Of a stretch of 64,000 nt of DNA, positions 16,462 to 26,172 are shown piece after piece. The notes beneath the pieces are model-generated. The model saw only the letters and a program-made list of their open reading frames with translations, was not told the origin of the DNA and made no database searches. The first letter of the stretch is position 1, and the number at the start of each line of letters is the position of its first letter. Position numbers and translations under genes: made by a program. The DNA comes from SG8-38 sp041576815 (lineage in GTDB: Bacteria; Myxococcota_A; Polyangia; Polyangiales; Houyiibacteriaceae), in NCBI GenBank assembly GCA_041576815.1, contig JBFGKE010000007.1, forward strand, positions 1 to 64,000, written 5' to 3'.

Positions 16462-17358
16462 TCAGCTCCTCACGGAATAGGTTCCAACCATGTAAGCGGG
16501 GCCGCCGGGCGCGTCCCCCACGAAGACGCTGTCGTCTTCGATGTACAGCCCGACTTTGGCGGGCAACACCATCGGCTTCGTGAACTTCACGTCGATCGAC
16601 TCGAGTCGCGTGACGTCCCCGGCAAACAGCGAACGGTTCAAGCCCTCGACGGCGCGCGCCATCGTCGAGAAGCCGTGATTGATCACGTTGCGAAAGCCGC
16701 TGGCGCGGGCGGCGGGCGCAATCCAGTGGATGGGATTGAAGTCGCCCGTGAGCTTCGCGAACTCGAGGCCGACGTGCGTGCCGAGCTTCCAGCGTGCGAG
16801 CTCCTTGGCGACGACGGGCACCCGCGGGCGATCGTCCTTGCGCTTGGCCGACTTGTCGTCGCTGCCGAGCGGAACGATGCCGTACACGTCGGCGACGATC
16901 GCCTCGGGATGCATCGTCGTGGACGTGGTCGCGCGCTGGTGAATGACGGCGCGGCGGCCGTTGTCATCGATGTCGAGCAGCTGCACCTTCAGCTCGAAGG
17001 GCTCCCCGAGCGGAAGCGGCGCGTTCATTTGAAGCCGACTGCCCCCGTTGAGCACGCGCTGAATCGGGTACTGGAGGCCCTCGATGCCCCGCGCCTGCAG
17101 GGGAAAGACCCACTGCGGGAACAAATGCGCAGGCACCTGGCCGCGGTACCACCCGGGGTCGCCGCCACAGTGGCGGATGTAGTCGCGCACGAGGTCCGCC
17201 GGCCGAGGCGGGATGGTTGCAGACACGATCGGACCTGGGATCTTCGCCGGTGCCTTGTTCGGTTTTCCCGATGCGCTCTTCATCGCGACGAACGCCGCAC
17301 GCGCAAGCGCGCCGAGCATCGGCCCCTGGTGCAGGATGTAACGCGTCGGTACCGACAT
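16462..17358 (-). CDS. MaoC-like (R)-hydratase, HtdX type
   Basis: 298 aa. The second half carries the hydratase-2 motif around FAKLTGDFNPIHW (Asp and His near 205-211), followed by INHGFSTMARAVE. The first half is a diverged hotdog domain with little active-site resemblance, so this is a double-hotdog MaoC protein. It hydrates trans-2-enoyl-CoA/ACP. It is the first gene of the eight-gene operon and lies 6 nt before the FabG4-type gene. The divergent M3 peptidase gene starts about 100 nt away. Confidence 0.87.
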   Translation of the reverse strand: MSVPTRYILHQGPMLGALARAAFVAMKSASGKPNKAPAKIPGPIVSATIPPRPADLVRDYIRHCGGDPGWYRGQVPAHLFPQWVFPLQARGIEGLQYPIQRVLNGGSRLQMNAPLPLGEPFELKVQLLDIDDNGRRAVIHQRATTSTTMHPEAIVADVYGIVPLGSDDKSAKRKDDRPRVPVVAKELARWKLGTHVGLEFAKLTGDFNPIHWIAPAARASGFRNVINHGFSTMARAVEGLNRSLFAGDVTRLESIDVKFTKPMVLPAKVGLYIEDDSVFVGDAPGGPAYMVGTYSVRS

Positions 17359-17465
17359 CTCGATCTCCCGGCCTGCCGGTGCGGTGGAACCCCTGCCGCA
17401 CGACCAGGCTCTCTACCATTCGCTAGTTACCCGCGCAAACGCGGTCGCGCTGCTACGCTTCGCCC

Positions 17466-19493
17466 ATGGATAACCCGTTGATCCAACTCGGATTCGAGAT
17501 CCCGTTCGACGAAATCGAGGCCTCGCACGTCGAGCCCGCCCTCGACGTGCTGCTGGCCGACGCGCGTGCCTCAATCGAACGAATCGGCGCGCAGGATGCG
17601 CTGCCAACCTACGCGAGCACGCTCGGCGCGCTCGAGAACGCCACCGAACCGCTCGAACGAGCGATGACCGTAGTCGGTCATCTCGAAAGCGTTGCAACGA
17701 CCGATGCGCTTCGCGCCGCCTACAACGTGACGCGCCCGAAAGTGAGCGCATTTTGGTCGGAGCTCGCGATGAATGATGCTCTGTATCGCACCATCCGCGC
17801 GTTTTCTGAGACCGAAGAAGCCCGCACGCTCCCTCAGACCGAGCGGCGTTTTCTCGAAAAGACCATCGACGACTTCCGCCGTAACGGCGCAGAGCTCGCG
17901 GCCGAGGACAAGGAGAGGCTCCAGGCCATGGAGGTCGAGCTCACCAAGCTCACGACCCGGTTTTCTCAAAACGTGCTCGACGAGACCAACGCCTTCGAGC
18001 TCGTCCTGACCGACGAAAGCCAGATCGTCGGGCTCCCCGAAAGCGCCAAACAGGCGGCTGCGGAGAACGCGCGCGCGAAGGGCGTGGACGGCTGGCGATT
18101 CACGCTCCAGGCACCGAGCCTCATTCCGCTGCTGACCTACCTCGACGATGCCTCGATCCGAGAGAAGGTCTGGCGCGCCTACAACACGAGGGCGTCGCGC
18201 GGGGAACGCGACAACCGGCCGATCATCGCCGACATCCTTCGACTGCGACGGGCCAAGGCCGAGTTGCTCGGCTACCGCGATTTCTCGGACCTCGTGACGG
18301 AAGACCGCATGGCCAAGACCGGTGACACAGCGCGTTCCTTCATCGATGAGCTTCGACAAAAGACGCGAGCGGCGTTCGACCGCGAGAACGAAGCGCTTCA
18401 GCGGTATCGAGAAAGCCTCGAAGGGCCGAGCGCGCCGGCGATCGAGGCTTGGGACCTGGCGTACTACGCAGAGAAGCAGCGCCAGGCCAACTACGACTTC
18501 GACGAAGAAGAGCTCAGGCCGTACTTCCCGCTCGACCGGGTGCTCGCAGGTCTGTTTGCCACGGCCGAAGCTCTTTACGACGTCCGGATCGTCGAGCGCG
18601 AGGCGCCGTCGTGGGACGCGGAGGTACGCTCGTACGCGATCGAAGATCCCGGGAGCCGCATGGTCGCTGCCTTCTACGTCGACCTCTTTCCGAGAGAAAA
18701 CAAACGAGGCGGCGCCTGGATGAACGCCCTCGTGAGCGCCGCGTTCGACGAGGGCAACCCTCGACCCCAGCTCGGGCTCTTTTGCGCGAACGTGAATCCG
18801 CCCGTGGGCGGCAAGCCCGCGCTCCTGACACACCGGGAAGTCGAGACCCTGTTTCACGAGTTCGGGCACCTGCTCCACCACTGCTTCAGCAGGGTGAGCG
18901 TGCGAAGCCTCGCGGGCACGAACGTCGCCTGGGATTTCGTCGAGCTCCCGTCTCAAATCATGGAGAACTGGTGCTGGGAGCGAAGCGGGCTCGACCTGTT
19001 CGCCGCGCACTTCGAGACCGGCGAAAAGGTTCCCGACGCCCTTTACGACAAGATGGTGCGCGCGCGAACCTACCGCGCCGCCAACGCCCAGATGCGTCAG
19101 CTCGGCTTCGCAACCGTCGACCTCGCGCTTCATCAGGACTATGACCCAGAGCGCGATGGCGACGTGATGGCCTACGGCCGAGAGCTCTTGCAGGCGAGCT
19201 CACCGGTCCCGCTTCCAGACGATTACGCGATGCTTGCCGGCTTCACGCACGTGTTTGCCCACCCGGTCGGCTATGCGGCGGGTTACTACAGCTACAAGTG
19301 GGCCGAGGTCCTCGATGCGGATGCATTCACGCGCTTCAAGAAAGAAGGGATCACCAATCGCGATGTCGGACGCGCGTTTCGCGAAAGCATCCTTTCGCGA
19401 GGCAACAGCCGGGACCCGGCGGAGCTCTACCGCGATTTCATGGGCCGCGACCCGAAGCTCGAGCCGCTGCTCGAGCGCGCAGGCCTCGCGTAG
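17466..19493 (+). CDS. M3 family oligopeptidase (oligopeptidase A/dipeptidyl carboxypeptidase type)
   Basis: 675 aa. The zinc site is H464-E-F-G-H468 with third ligand E493 in WDFVELPSQIMENW. FPREN, QLGLFCANV and FAHPVGYAAGYYSY are conserved M3A segments; the last contains the His and Tyr that bind substrate. These are cytoplasmic enzymes that degrade short peptides, including cleaved signal peptides. There is no signal peptide here. OpdA/PrlC and Dcp are hard to separate by eye, so no symbol is given. Confidence 0.92.
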   Translation: MDNPLIQLGFEIPFDEIEASHVEPALDVLLADARASIERIGAQDALPTYASTLGALENATEPLERAMTVVGHLESVATTDALRAAYNVTRPKVSAFWSELAMNDALYRTIRAFSETEEARTLPQTERRFLEKTIDDFRRNGAELAAEDKERLQAMEVELTKLTTRFSQNVLDETNAFELVLTDESQIVGLPESAKQAAAENARAKGVDGWRFTLQAPSLIPLLTYLDDASIREKVWRAYNTRASRGERDNRPIIADILRLRRAKAELLGYRDFSDLVTEDRMAKTGDTARSFIDELRQKTRAAFDRENEALQRYRESLEGPSAPAIEAWDLAYYAEKQRQANYDFDEEELRPYFPLDRVLAGLFATAEALYDVRIVEREAPSWDAEVRSYAIEDPGSRMVAAFYVDLFPRENKRGGAWMNALVSAAFDEGNPRPQLGLFCANVNPPVGGKPALLTHREVETLFHEFGHLLHHCFSRVSVRSLAGTNVAWDFVELPSQIMENWCWERSGLDLFAAHFETGEKVPDALYDKMVRARTYRAANAQMRQLGFATVDLALHQDYDPERDGDVMAYGRELLQASSPVPLPDDYAMLAGFTHVFAHPVGYAAGYYSYKWAEVLDADAFTRFKKEGITNRDVGRAFRESILSRGNSRDPAELYRDFMGRDPKLEPLLERAGLA

Positions 19494-19498
19494 CGCGG

Positions 19499-20119
19499 CT
19501 ACTTGGAAGCTGCGCGGGCGGGAGCGGCGCCGGCCAACAGGTCCACCTCGACGGCGATGTCGTTCGAGACTTTCAAACGAACGATCGCCGGAACGGAGAT
19601 GTCGTGGTCTTCGAGCTTTGCGGTGAAGCCTGCCTTGATACGAAGCGCATCGCCCGACCAGTTGACTGTGCCGTTGGTGGTCACGATCTTCGTGACGCCG
19701 TGCGCCGTGAACTTGCCCTTCACCGTGACCTTGGTGTCTTTGCCCTGCTTGAGCTCTTTGTCGCCCTTTTTGCCGAGCACGACCTCCCCGATCTCGAAAT
19801 GAATCGTCGGGTACTTCTTCGCGTCCAGCCAGCCGTCGCCCTGAAGGTGCTCGTCGCGAAGTTTGTTCCCCGTGCGGAGGGACTTCACCGGAACCTCGAA
19901 TGATCCGGTGGTCTTCGTGATGTCCGCCGGGTCGACGGTGAGGCTGCCGCTCACGGTGGAGGTCTTGCCGACCATGGTCTCGAGAGGCGCGTCGGACACG
20001 AACTCGATTCGGCTCTTGCCATCGCGCATTCGAAAGGTCGTGGCGTCGGCGTCGGCACCGATCGGCAGGGACAAGCTGGCGGCGACGATTACGCTAAGAA
20101 CGGCGGCGACACTTCTCAT
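19499..20119 (-). CDS. YceI family periplasmic protein
   Basis: 206 aa with a signal peptide (MRSVAAVLSVIVAASLSLPIGADA). The mature part has the YceI lipocalin-like pattern: SRIEFVSDAPLETMVGK, GSFEVPVKSLRTGN, DEHLQGDGWLDAKKYPTIHF and KGKFTAHGVTK. Family members bind polyisoprenoid lipids in the periplasm. It ends 6 nt after the convergent M3 peptidase gene. Confidence 0.9.
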   Translation of the reverse strand: MRSVAAVLSVIVAASLSLPIGADADATTFRMRDGKSRIEFVSDAPLETMVGKTSTVSGSLTVDPADITKTTGSFEVPVKSLRTGNKLRDEHLQGDGWLDAKKYPTIHFEIGEVVLGKKGDKELKQGKDTKVTVKGKFTAHGVTKIVTTNGTVNWSGDALRIKAGFTAKLEDHDISVPAIVRLKVSNDIAVEVDLLAGAAPARAASK

Positions 20120-20180
20120 AAGCAGTTTCCCTCTTGGCCATCAGTATGCCGGTTTTGGACGGCTTCGGCACGCCCGGTAT

Positions 20181-21773
20181 TCATGCAGCGAGGACTATCG
20201 GGGCCGTGTCGTGGAACGTCCAGGCCTCGTTGTCCCGCTCGGCTCTTCCGAGCTCCCATTCGTCGCGAAAAAGGGCGACCGGACGGTTATCGCGATCGAG
20301 CACCGCCATGGGGATGCGCTTCGCCCGAAGCTCGGCCGGGTCCGTCGCGCCCTCGACCCATCGCGCGTGCTGGTAGGGCAGCAGGTCGAACGAGACCTTG
20401 GCCCCATACTCGTGCTGGAGGCGAAACATCAGCACGTCGAACTGAAGCCGTCCCACCACGCCGCACACCGGATCTTTCTCGCGGCCCGGCTCGGTGAAGA
20501 GCTGCACCGTGCCTTCCTCGGAAAGCTCTCGAATGCCTTTTTGAAGCTGCTTTCGCTTGAGCGGGTCGAGCAGCTGAAGCCGCCCGAAGTGCTCGGGCGA
20601 AAATCGCGGAACAGCATCGAAGCTCATCGGCCCACCCGTCGATAGAGTGTCCCCGATACGGAAGAGACCAGGGTCGTAGAGGCCGACGATGTCTCCGGCG
20701 TAGGCTTCCAAAACGCTCTCGCGCTCCTGCGCGAAGAACTGCTCCGCTCGGTTGAGACGCACGCTCTTGCCGAGCCGGGAGTGATGGACCCGCATGCCGC
20801 CCTCGAACTTGCCGGAGCAGATGCGTGCGAACGCTATTCGGTCGCGATGGGAGGGGTCCATGTTGGCCTGCACTTTGAAGACGAAAGCGCTGAAACGGTC
20901 GTCGCTTGGCCGGACGGTCACATCGCCGGCGGCCTCCCGCTCGCCTGGCGGCGGGCACAGGCTCTTGAATGCGCGCAAAAAGGGCTCGACCCCGAAGTTG
21001 GTGAGCGCGCTCCCGAAGAACACGGGCGTGATTTCGCCCGCCAGGAAGCGCGCCTCGTCCCACTCCTCGCCCGCCCCATCGAGGAGCTCTACCTCTTCGC
21101 GAAGGGTCTGCGCGGCCTCCCCACCGAGCAGCGCGTCGAGCTCGGGATCGTCGAGGCCGGTCACCTTCATCTCGGCGCGCTTGGCCTGCCCCTCTGCGGA
21201 GCGTTCAAACCGAAGGACGAGCTCGTGAATGCGATCGTAAACGCCTTGAAAGAGATCGCCGCTCCCGATCGGCCATGTGAAAGGAACCGTGCTCACGCCG
21301 AGCACCTCCTCGACTTCGCTCATTAGCGCGAACGCGTCGCGGGCGGGCCGATCCATCTTGTTGATGAAAGTGACGACGGGCGTGTTGCGAAGCCGGCAGA
21401 CGTGGAAGAGCTTTCGCGTCTGCGCCTCCACGCCACGCGCTGCGTCGAGGATCATGATGCCGCAGTCGGCGGCCATGAGCGTCCGGTAGGTGTCCTCGCT
21501 GAAGTCGTTGTGGCCGGGTGTGTCCAAGAGGTTCCAGCGCACGTCGTCGTAGTCGAACTGCAGCACCGACGTCGTGACTGAAATCCCGCGCTGTTTTTCG
21601 AGCGCCATCCAGTCGCTCACGGCAGATCGCTTCGCTTTGCGTGATTTCACCGCGCCGGCGGCATGAATCGCGCCTCCGTAGAGCAAGAGCTTCTCGGTCA
21701 GCGTCGTCTTGCCCGCATCGGGGTGCGAGATGATCGCGAACGTTCGCCTCCGCTGGAATTCATTCTGGCTCAT
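20181..21773 (-). CDS. prfC: Peptide chain release factor 3 (RF3)
   Basis: 530 aa from the ATG at 21773, matching the 529 aa of E. coli RF3; a longer open frame would run into the divergent gene. The GTPase motifs are ISHPDAGKTTLTEK (P-loop), DTPGHNDFSEDTYR (G3) and INKMDRP (G4). The SVTTSV switch I region and the C-terminal segment DPVCGVVGRLQFDVL are RF3-specific. RF3 uses GTP to remove RF1/RF2 from the ribosome after termination. Confidence 0.93.
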   Translation of the reverse strand: MSQNEFQRRRTFAIISHPDAGKTTLTEKLLLYGGAIHAAGAVKSRKAKRSAVSDWMALEKQRGISVTTSVLQFDYDDVRWNLLDTPGHNDFSEDTYRTLMAADCGIMILDAARGVEAQTRKLFHVCRLRNTPVVTFINKMDRPARDAFALMSEVEEVLGVSTVPFTWPIGSGDLFQGVYDRIHELVLRFERSAEGQAKRAEMKVTGLDDPELDALLGGEAAQTLREEVELLDGAGEEWDEARFLAGEITPVFFGSALTNFGVEPFLRAFKSLCPPPGEREAAGDVTVRPSDDRFSAFVFKVQANMDPSHRDRIAFARICSGKFEGGMRVHHSRLGKSVRLNRAEQFFAQERESVLEAYAGDIVGLYDPGLFRIGDTLSTGGPMSFDAVPRFSPEHFGRLQLLDPLKRKQLQKGIRELSEEGTVQLFTEPGREKDPVCGVVGRLQFDVLMFRLQHEYGAKVSFDLLPYQHARWVEGATDPAELRAKRIPMAVLDRDNRPVALFRDEWELGRAERDNEAWTFHDTAPIVLAA

Positions 21774-21844
21774 GCCGGGCGGCAAGATAGTCACTGTCGA
21801 CGGTTGCGCCAGTCCGCGAACGTGCTGTGATCGGCGCGCTGCCA

Positions 21845-22804
21845 ATGCCCGGGCTGTTTCCAGAGATCGAGCCGTTCGATGCCGGCCATCTTCAGGTCGA
21901 CGATCTGCACGCGGTCTACTACGAGCAGTGCGGGAATCCGACAGGAAAGCCGGCGATCTTCCTTCACGGCGGACCAGGTGGGGGCTCGAGCCCAGTACAT
22001 CGGCGGTTTTGGGACCCGGCCATCTATCGAATCATCCTGTTCGATCAGCGGGGCTGTGGCCGTAGCACGCCGCACGCGGAGCTCCGCAACAACACGACGT
22101 GGGACTTGGTCGACGACATGGAAGCGATCCGCAAGCATCTCGATGTCGATCGCTGGCAGCTCTTCGGCGGGTCGTGGGGCAGCACCTTGTCGCTTGCCTA
22201 CGCCCAGCAGCATCCGGACCGCGTCACCGAGATGGTGCTTCGCGGTATCTTCTTGCTCCGCCACCGCGAGATTCAGTGGTATTACCAAGAGGGCGCAAGC
22301 CGCATCTTTCCCGAGGCATGGCAAGACTACCTCGCACCCATCCCGGAGGAAGAGCGCGGTGATTTGGTTGGCGCGTACTATCGCCGCCTGACCAGTAGAG
22401 ACCGCACCGAGCGCATCGATGCCGCAAGGGCGTGGAGCATGTGGGAGGGCAGCACGAGCCGGCTCGTCCCCGACCCCGAGCTGATCGAGCGCACCGGCGA
22501 AGCGGGCTTTGCCGAAGCTTTCGCACGCATCGAGTGCCACTATTTCATCAACGGCGGTTTCTTCGCGAGCGACGATTATCTGCTTCAAAACGTCGAACGG
22601 ATTCGGCACATCCCCTGCGTCATCGTGCAGGGCCGATACGACATCGTGTGCCCGGCCGAAAGCGCTTATGCGCTCCATCGCGCCTGGCCCGGGAGCGAGC
22701 TCCACATCGCGCCGCAGTCCGGGCACTCCGCGCTCGAGCCGGAGACCACCTCGCTGCTCGTGAGCGCGACGAGCCGCATTGCCGCACAGCGCGCTGCGGT
22801 CTAG
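21845..22804 (+). CDS. pip: Proline iminopeptidase
   Basis: 319 aa from ATG 21845, which gives the family start MPGLFPEIEPFDAG; a GTG at 21827 is also in frame. The alpha/beta-hydrolase oxyanion motif HGGPGGGSSP, FDQRGCGRS and the nucleophile S110 in GGSWGSTLS are present. The catalytic Asp lies in VQGRYDIVCP and the His in APQSGHSA. It belongs to S33 peptidases that remove N-terminal proline. Its stop shares the palindrome CTAG with the stop of the convergent ettA, so the two genes overlap by 4 nt. Confidence 0.92.
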   Translation: MPGLFPEIEPFDAGHLQVDDLHAVYYEQCGNPTGKPAIFLHGGPGGGSSPVHRRFWDPAIYRIILFDQRGCGRSTPHAELRNNTTWDLVDDMEAIRKHLDVDRWQLFGGSWGSTLSLAYAQQHPDRVTEMVLRGIFLLRHREIQWYYQEGASRIFPEAWQDYLAPIPEEERGDLVGAYYRRLTSRDRTERIDAARAWSMWEGSTSRLVPDPELIERTGEAGFAEAFARIECHYFINGGFFASDDYLLQNVERIRHIPCVIVQGRYDIVCPAESAYALHRAWPGSELHIAPQSGHSALEPETTSLLVSATSRIAAQRAAV

Positions 22805-24474
22805 CGCGAGAACTTTCGATACTTGATGCGATGGGGAACGTCGGCTTCGCTTCCGAGCCGCGCCTTTCGATCGGCGGCGTAGTCGGCGTACGAGCCTTCG
22901 TGCCAGACGACGCGGCTATCGCCCTCGAATGCGAGAATGTGCGTGCAAATCCGATCGAGGTACCAGCGATCGTGGCTGATGATGAGCGCGCAGCCTGGAA
23001 AGCCGAGAATCGCCTCCTCGAGAGAACGCAAAGTCTCGACGTCGATGTCGTTGGTCGGCTCGTCGAGCAGAAGCACGTTGCCGCCGCTCTTGAGGAGCTT
23101 TGCGAGATGCACCCGATTTCGCTCGCCGCCGGAGAGGTTTTTGACTGGCTTTTGCTGATCGCTCCCGCGAAAGTTGAACCACCCGACGTAGGCCCGGGAT
23201 TTCACGGTGCCTCCGCCGACGTCGATTTCGTCGGCGCCATTGGTGATCTCCTTGAACACGGTGTTGCCGTCGTCGAGTGCATCGCGGCTCTGGTCGACAT
23301 AAGACAACGTGACCGTCTCGCCCTTCACGATCGAGCCGGCGTCCGGGGTCTCTTCGCCGACGAGCATTCGAAAAAGCGTCGTCTTTCCCGCGCCGTTCGG
23401 CCCGACGATGCCGACGATCGCCCCGCGCGGCACGCGAAAGCTGAGGTCCTCGAAGAGCAGCTTGTCACCGTAGCCCTTGGCCAGCCCCTCCACCTCGAAG
23501 ACCTGCGTTCCAAGCCGTGGCCCTGGTGGAATTCGAATTTCGTTGGGGTCGCGCCGCGCCTTGGCGGCATCGGCCACGAGGCTCTCGAACGCCGTGATGC
23601 GAGCTTTGCTTTTGGCTTGCCGTGCTTTGGGCGACGAACGCACCCACTGTAGCTCGCGCGCGATCTTCCGCTTGCGGGCGCTGTCGCTCTTTTCTTCTTG
23701 CGCGAGCCGCGCTTCTTTGGCTTCGAGCCACTGTGAGTAGTTGCCTTCGAAAGGGTGCGCCTCGCCACGGTCGAGCTCGAGAATCCAATCGACGATCTCG
23801 TCGAGGAAGTACCGGTCGTGCGTTACGAGGATCACGCAGCCTGGGTATTTCTGGAGATAGCCTTGCAACCACGCGACCGACTCCGCGTCGAGGTGGTTGG
23901 TCGGCTCGTCGAGGAGCAAGAGCTCGGGCTTTTCGAGCAGCAGCCGGCAGAGCGCGACCCGGCGCGTCTCCCCGCCCGAGAGCGACCTCGGGTCGGCGTC
24001 CCCAGGCGGCAGCCGCAGCGCGTCCATGGCGATTTCGAGGGTGCTTTCGAGGTTCCATCCGTCGACGGCGTCGATCTTGTCCTGAAGCGCACCCTGCCTT
24101 TCGAGTAGCTTCGCCATCTCGTCGTCGCTCATCGGCTCGCCGAGATTCATGCTGAGCTCGTTGAACTCGTCGAGGAGCCCGCGTACCGGTGCGACCCCCG
24201 CTTCGACGGCCTCGCGCACCGTCTTGGCATCCCCGAGGTCCGGCTCCTGCGGCAGGTAGCCCACTTTGGCGCCAGGCCGAAGCCACGCTTCGCCCGTGAA
24301 GCTCTCGTCGAGCCCCGCCATGATGCGAAGGAGCGACGACTTGCCGGTGCCGTTAACGCCGATGACCCCTATCTTCGCGTCCGGGAAGAACGAGAGATAG
24401 AGGTCTTCGATGATCTTCTTGTCCGGGGGATGAACCTTCGTGACCCCCTTCATCGTGAAGATGAATTCTGCCAT
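22801..24474 (-). CDS. ettA: Energy-dependent translational throttle protein EttA (ABC-F)
   Basis: 557 aa, against 555 in E. coli. Two ABC domains are present: first Walker A GVNGTGKSS, signature LSGGETRR, Walker B LLLDEPTNHLD; second Walker A GPNGAGKTT, signature LSGGERNR, Walker B LLLDEPTNDID. The inter-domain linker (about 245-320) is rich in K/R and carries the arm and P-site interaction motif. There are no membrane segments. EttA binds the ribosomal E site and gates the first elongation step according to ATP level. It is 3 nt downstream of the DUF2330 gene. Confidence 0.94.
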   Translation of the reverse strand: MAEFIFTMKGVTKVHPPDKKIIEDLYLSFFPDAKIGVIGVNGTGKSSLLRIMAGLDESFTGEAWLRPGAKVGYLPQEPDLGDAKTVREAVEAGVAPVRGLLDEFNELSMNLGEPMSDDEMAKLLERQGALQDKIDAVDGWNLESTLEIAMDALRLPPGDADPRSLSGGETRRVALCRLLLEKPELLLLDEPTNHLDAESVAWLQGYLQKYPGCVILVTHDRYFLDEIVDWILELDRGEAHPFEGNYSQWLEAKEARLAQEEKSDSARKRKIARELQWVRSSPKARQAKSKARITAFESLVADAAKARRDPNEIRIPPGPRLGTQVFEVEGLAKGYGDKLLFEDLSFRVPRGAIVGIVGPNGAGKTTLFRMLVGEETPDAGSIVKGETVTLSYVDQSRDALDDGNTVFKEITNGADEIDVGGGTVKSRAYVGWFNFRGSDQQKPVKNLSGGERNRVHLAKLLKSGGNVLLLDEPTNDIDVETLRSLEEAILGFPGCALIISHDRWYLDRICTHILAFEGDSRVVWHEGSYADYAADRKARLGSEADVPHRIKYRKFSR

Positions 24475-24477
24475 GAG

Positions 24478-26085
24478 CTAGTGAGCTTCGCGTCTCCTCC
24501 CGAGCGACATAGCAATGATGGCAAAGGCGATCCAACCGAGTGTGGCGCTCTTGGCAGCGCTCACGTTGCACCCTTCCGAGGTGCCCGCATCGCCCGATGG
24601 GTCGCCCTTCGAATCGGGATTCGACTTCGGCGCGGCTTCGAGCTTTCCGGCCTCGAGGTCGAGCTCGGGAATGTCGGTTTGAATCAAGCCGGGCAACTGA
24701 TTGGTCAGCGTCTTGGTCTGCAGGCCCTTCAGTGAGATGTTGCCGGCGGCAAACGGGCGAGGCTCCGGGCGCCCGGGAGGACCACCCCACATGCCACGCT
24801 GCGGATTCTCGCACGCGATCGGTCCCTCCCAGCGGTGAAGGATCACGTAGCGCCCTTGGAAGTTGTTGATGCTCGACGCCTGCGCGCGGCGCTCGCCGAG
24901 CTCGCCCTTCTGGTCCGGCATGCCTCGGCCGCCGACGATTGGGCCGGCCGCACGGAAAACGAGGTCTTCGTCGAGCCCGTCCTTGTCGTACCGGTAGTGG
25001 AGGCGCGTGAGCACGAACCCTTGCGGCTGCCAGATCGGCCGGCGTCTCTGCTGCGGCACCACCCCGGGGATGTCCGAGTAAGGGTCTTTTTCTCCCGGCG
25101 TGATGACATCACCGCCGAGCGTGGCGAGCTCGTCCGGGCGAAGGGGTGGCTCCGGGCACGGGTCGCACGTCGTTGCATCCCACGAATACTCCGTGACGAC
25201 GGCACCCGGGTTTTTCTGGATCGTCCTCTCGAAGAGCGCGTCGTAAAACGAGCCAAACGACTCACGCACGCTGTCTTCGACCCGGATGTTGGTCGGGATT
25301 GACGCGTTCTTGTAGTTGGCGACCTCGTAGCGCTGACGCTTGCCGAGGATGTGCACGATCAAATCTTGCTTGCCCGCGCTGTTGAGAAGCCCCAGCCGCA
25401 CCGGAAGCGTGAAGGTCGGGGCATCGTAGTGGAACCGAAGCGGTGAAAGCACCGCGCGGCCATTCTCGAACTTCACCTTCTCGGCATCGACCTTTGCGAC
25501 GAAGAACTTGGTGTTTTGTTCGACATAGGGTCGCAGAACCTCGTTGGCGCCCTTGGGGATGTTGTACTCGTTCTTGCGAAGCCACTTGTCGAGGCCGCCC
25601 GAGTCCTTGGCGCTCAAGATCACGATGTCGTACTCGGCTACCTTGAACTGCGCCTCGATGGTGACGCCGTAGTCCTCTTCGACAGCGTCGGCCGCTCGGG
25701 ACTTCATGGCGCGACGCGGCGATCCGGCTGCCGCCATCTCGTAGACGGCCACGGGCCGGCACGGGTCCTGCTCCCAGTACTCGACCAACCGGGGCGCGGC
25801 GAGCTTGTCGACGCGGGAGAAGATCTCGCGCGGCAGTGTCTTGACGTTCTCCTCTTGGAGGACCACCGGCACTGGAACGACCATGGCGAAATCCTTCGGC
25901 GGCCCCTGATAGTTGTTCTGCATCGAGAGCACCGTGCGCGTTCCCTCTCGCATCATCACGACCATCGTCGCGTTGTTGTAGAGCGTTGCGTCGGCCCCGC
26001 TGACGTAGAACCCACAAAACGCGCGCGACGTCGTCGGAAAAGCCACGACGGCACACAGACCCAAAACAGCGAATAGTTGCTTCAT
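24478..26085 (-). CDS. DUF2330 domain secreted protein with MYXO-CTERM-like tail
   Basis: 535 aa. A signal peptide (MKQLFAVLGLCAVVAFPTTSRA) precedes FCGFYVSGADATLYNNATMVVMMREG split over 23-50, the signature start of DUF2330. FAMVVPVPVVLQEENVKTL follows. Biochemistry is unknown. The last 35 residues are EGCNVSAAK, a hydrophobic helix (about 511-526) and GRRREAH, fitting MYXO-CTERM processing at the Cys and surface display. It is the second protein here with such a tail. It is 3 nt upstream of ettA, an unexpected partner for a surface protein. Confidence 0.85.
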   Translation of the reverse strand: MKQLFAVLGLCAVVAFPTTSRAFCGFYVSGADATLYNNATMVVMMREGTRTVLSMQNNYQGPPKDFAMVVPVPVVLQEENVKTLPREIFSRVDKLAAPRLVEYWEQDPCRPVAVYEMAAAGSPRRAMKSRAADAVEEDYGVTIEAQFKVAEYDIVILSAKDSGGLDKWLRKNEYNIPKGANEVLRPYVEQNTKFFVAKVDAEKVKFENGRAVLSPLRFHYDAPTFTLPVRLGLLNSAGKQDLIVHILGKRQRYEVANYKNASIPTNIRVEDSVRESFGSFYDALFERTIQKNPGAVVTEYSWDATTCDPCPEPPLRPDELATLGGDVITPGEKDPYSDIPGVVPQQRRRPIWQPQGFVLTRLHYRYDKDGLDEDLVFRAAGPIVGGRGMPDQKGELGERRAQASSINNFQGRYVILHRWEGPIACENPQRGMWGGPPGRPEPRPFAAGNISLKGLQTKTLTNQLPGLIQTDIPELDLEAGKLEAAPKSNPDSKGDPSGDAGTSEGCNVSAAKSATLGWIAFAIIAMSLGRRREAH

Positions 26086-26172
26086 CGATTACTCCTCGGT
26101 TGTTTCGGTAGACGCACGAGGTCGGGAATTGGATCTATCGCGTCGGGATCCCGCGAATTGCGGGCCCCGGGG

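Noticed and set aside
17571..19133. 520-codon minus-strand open frame opposite the M3 peptidase gene
   Set aside because: Antisense shadow; no motif, and the plus-strand gene has a complete zinc site.
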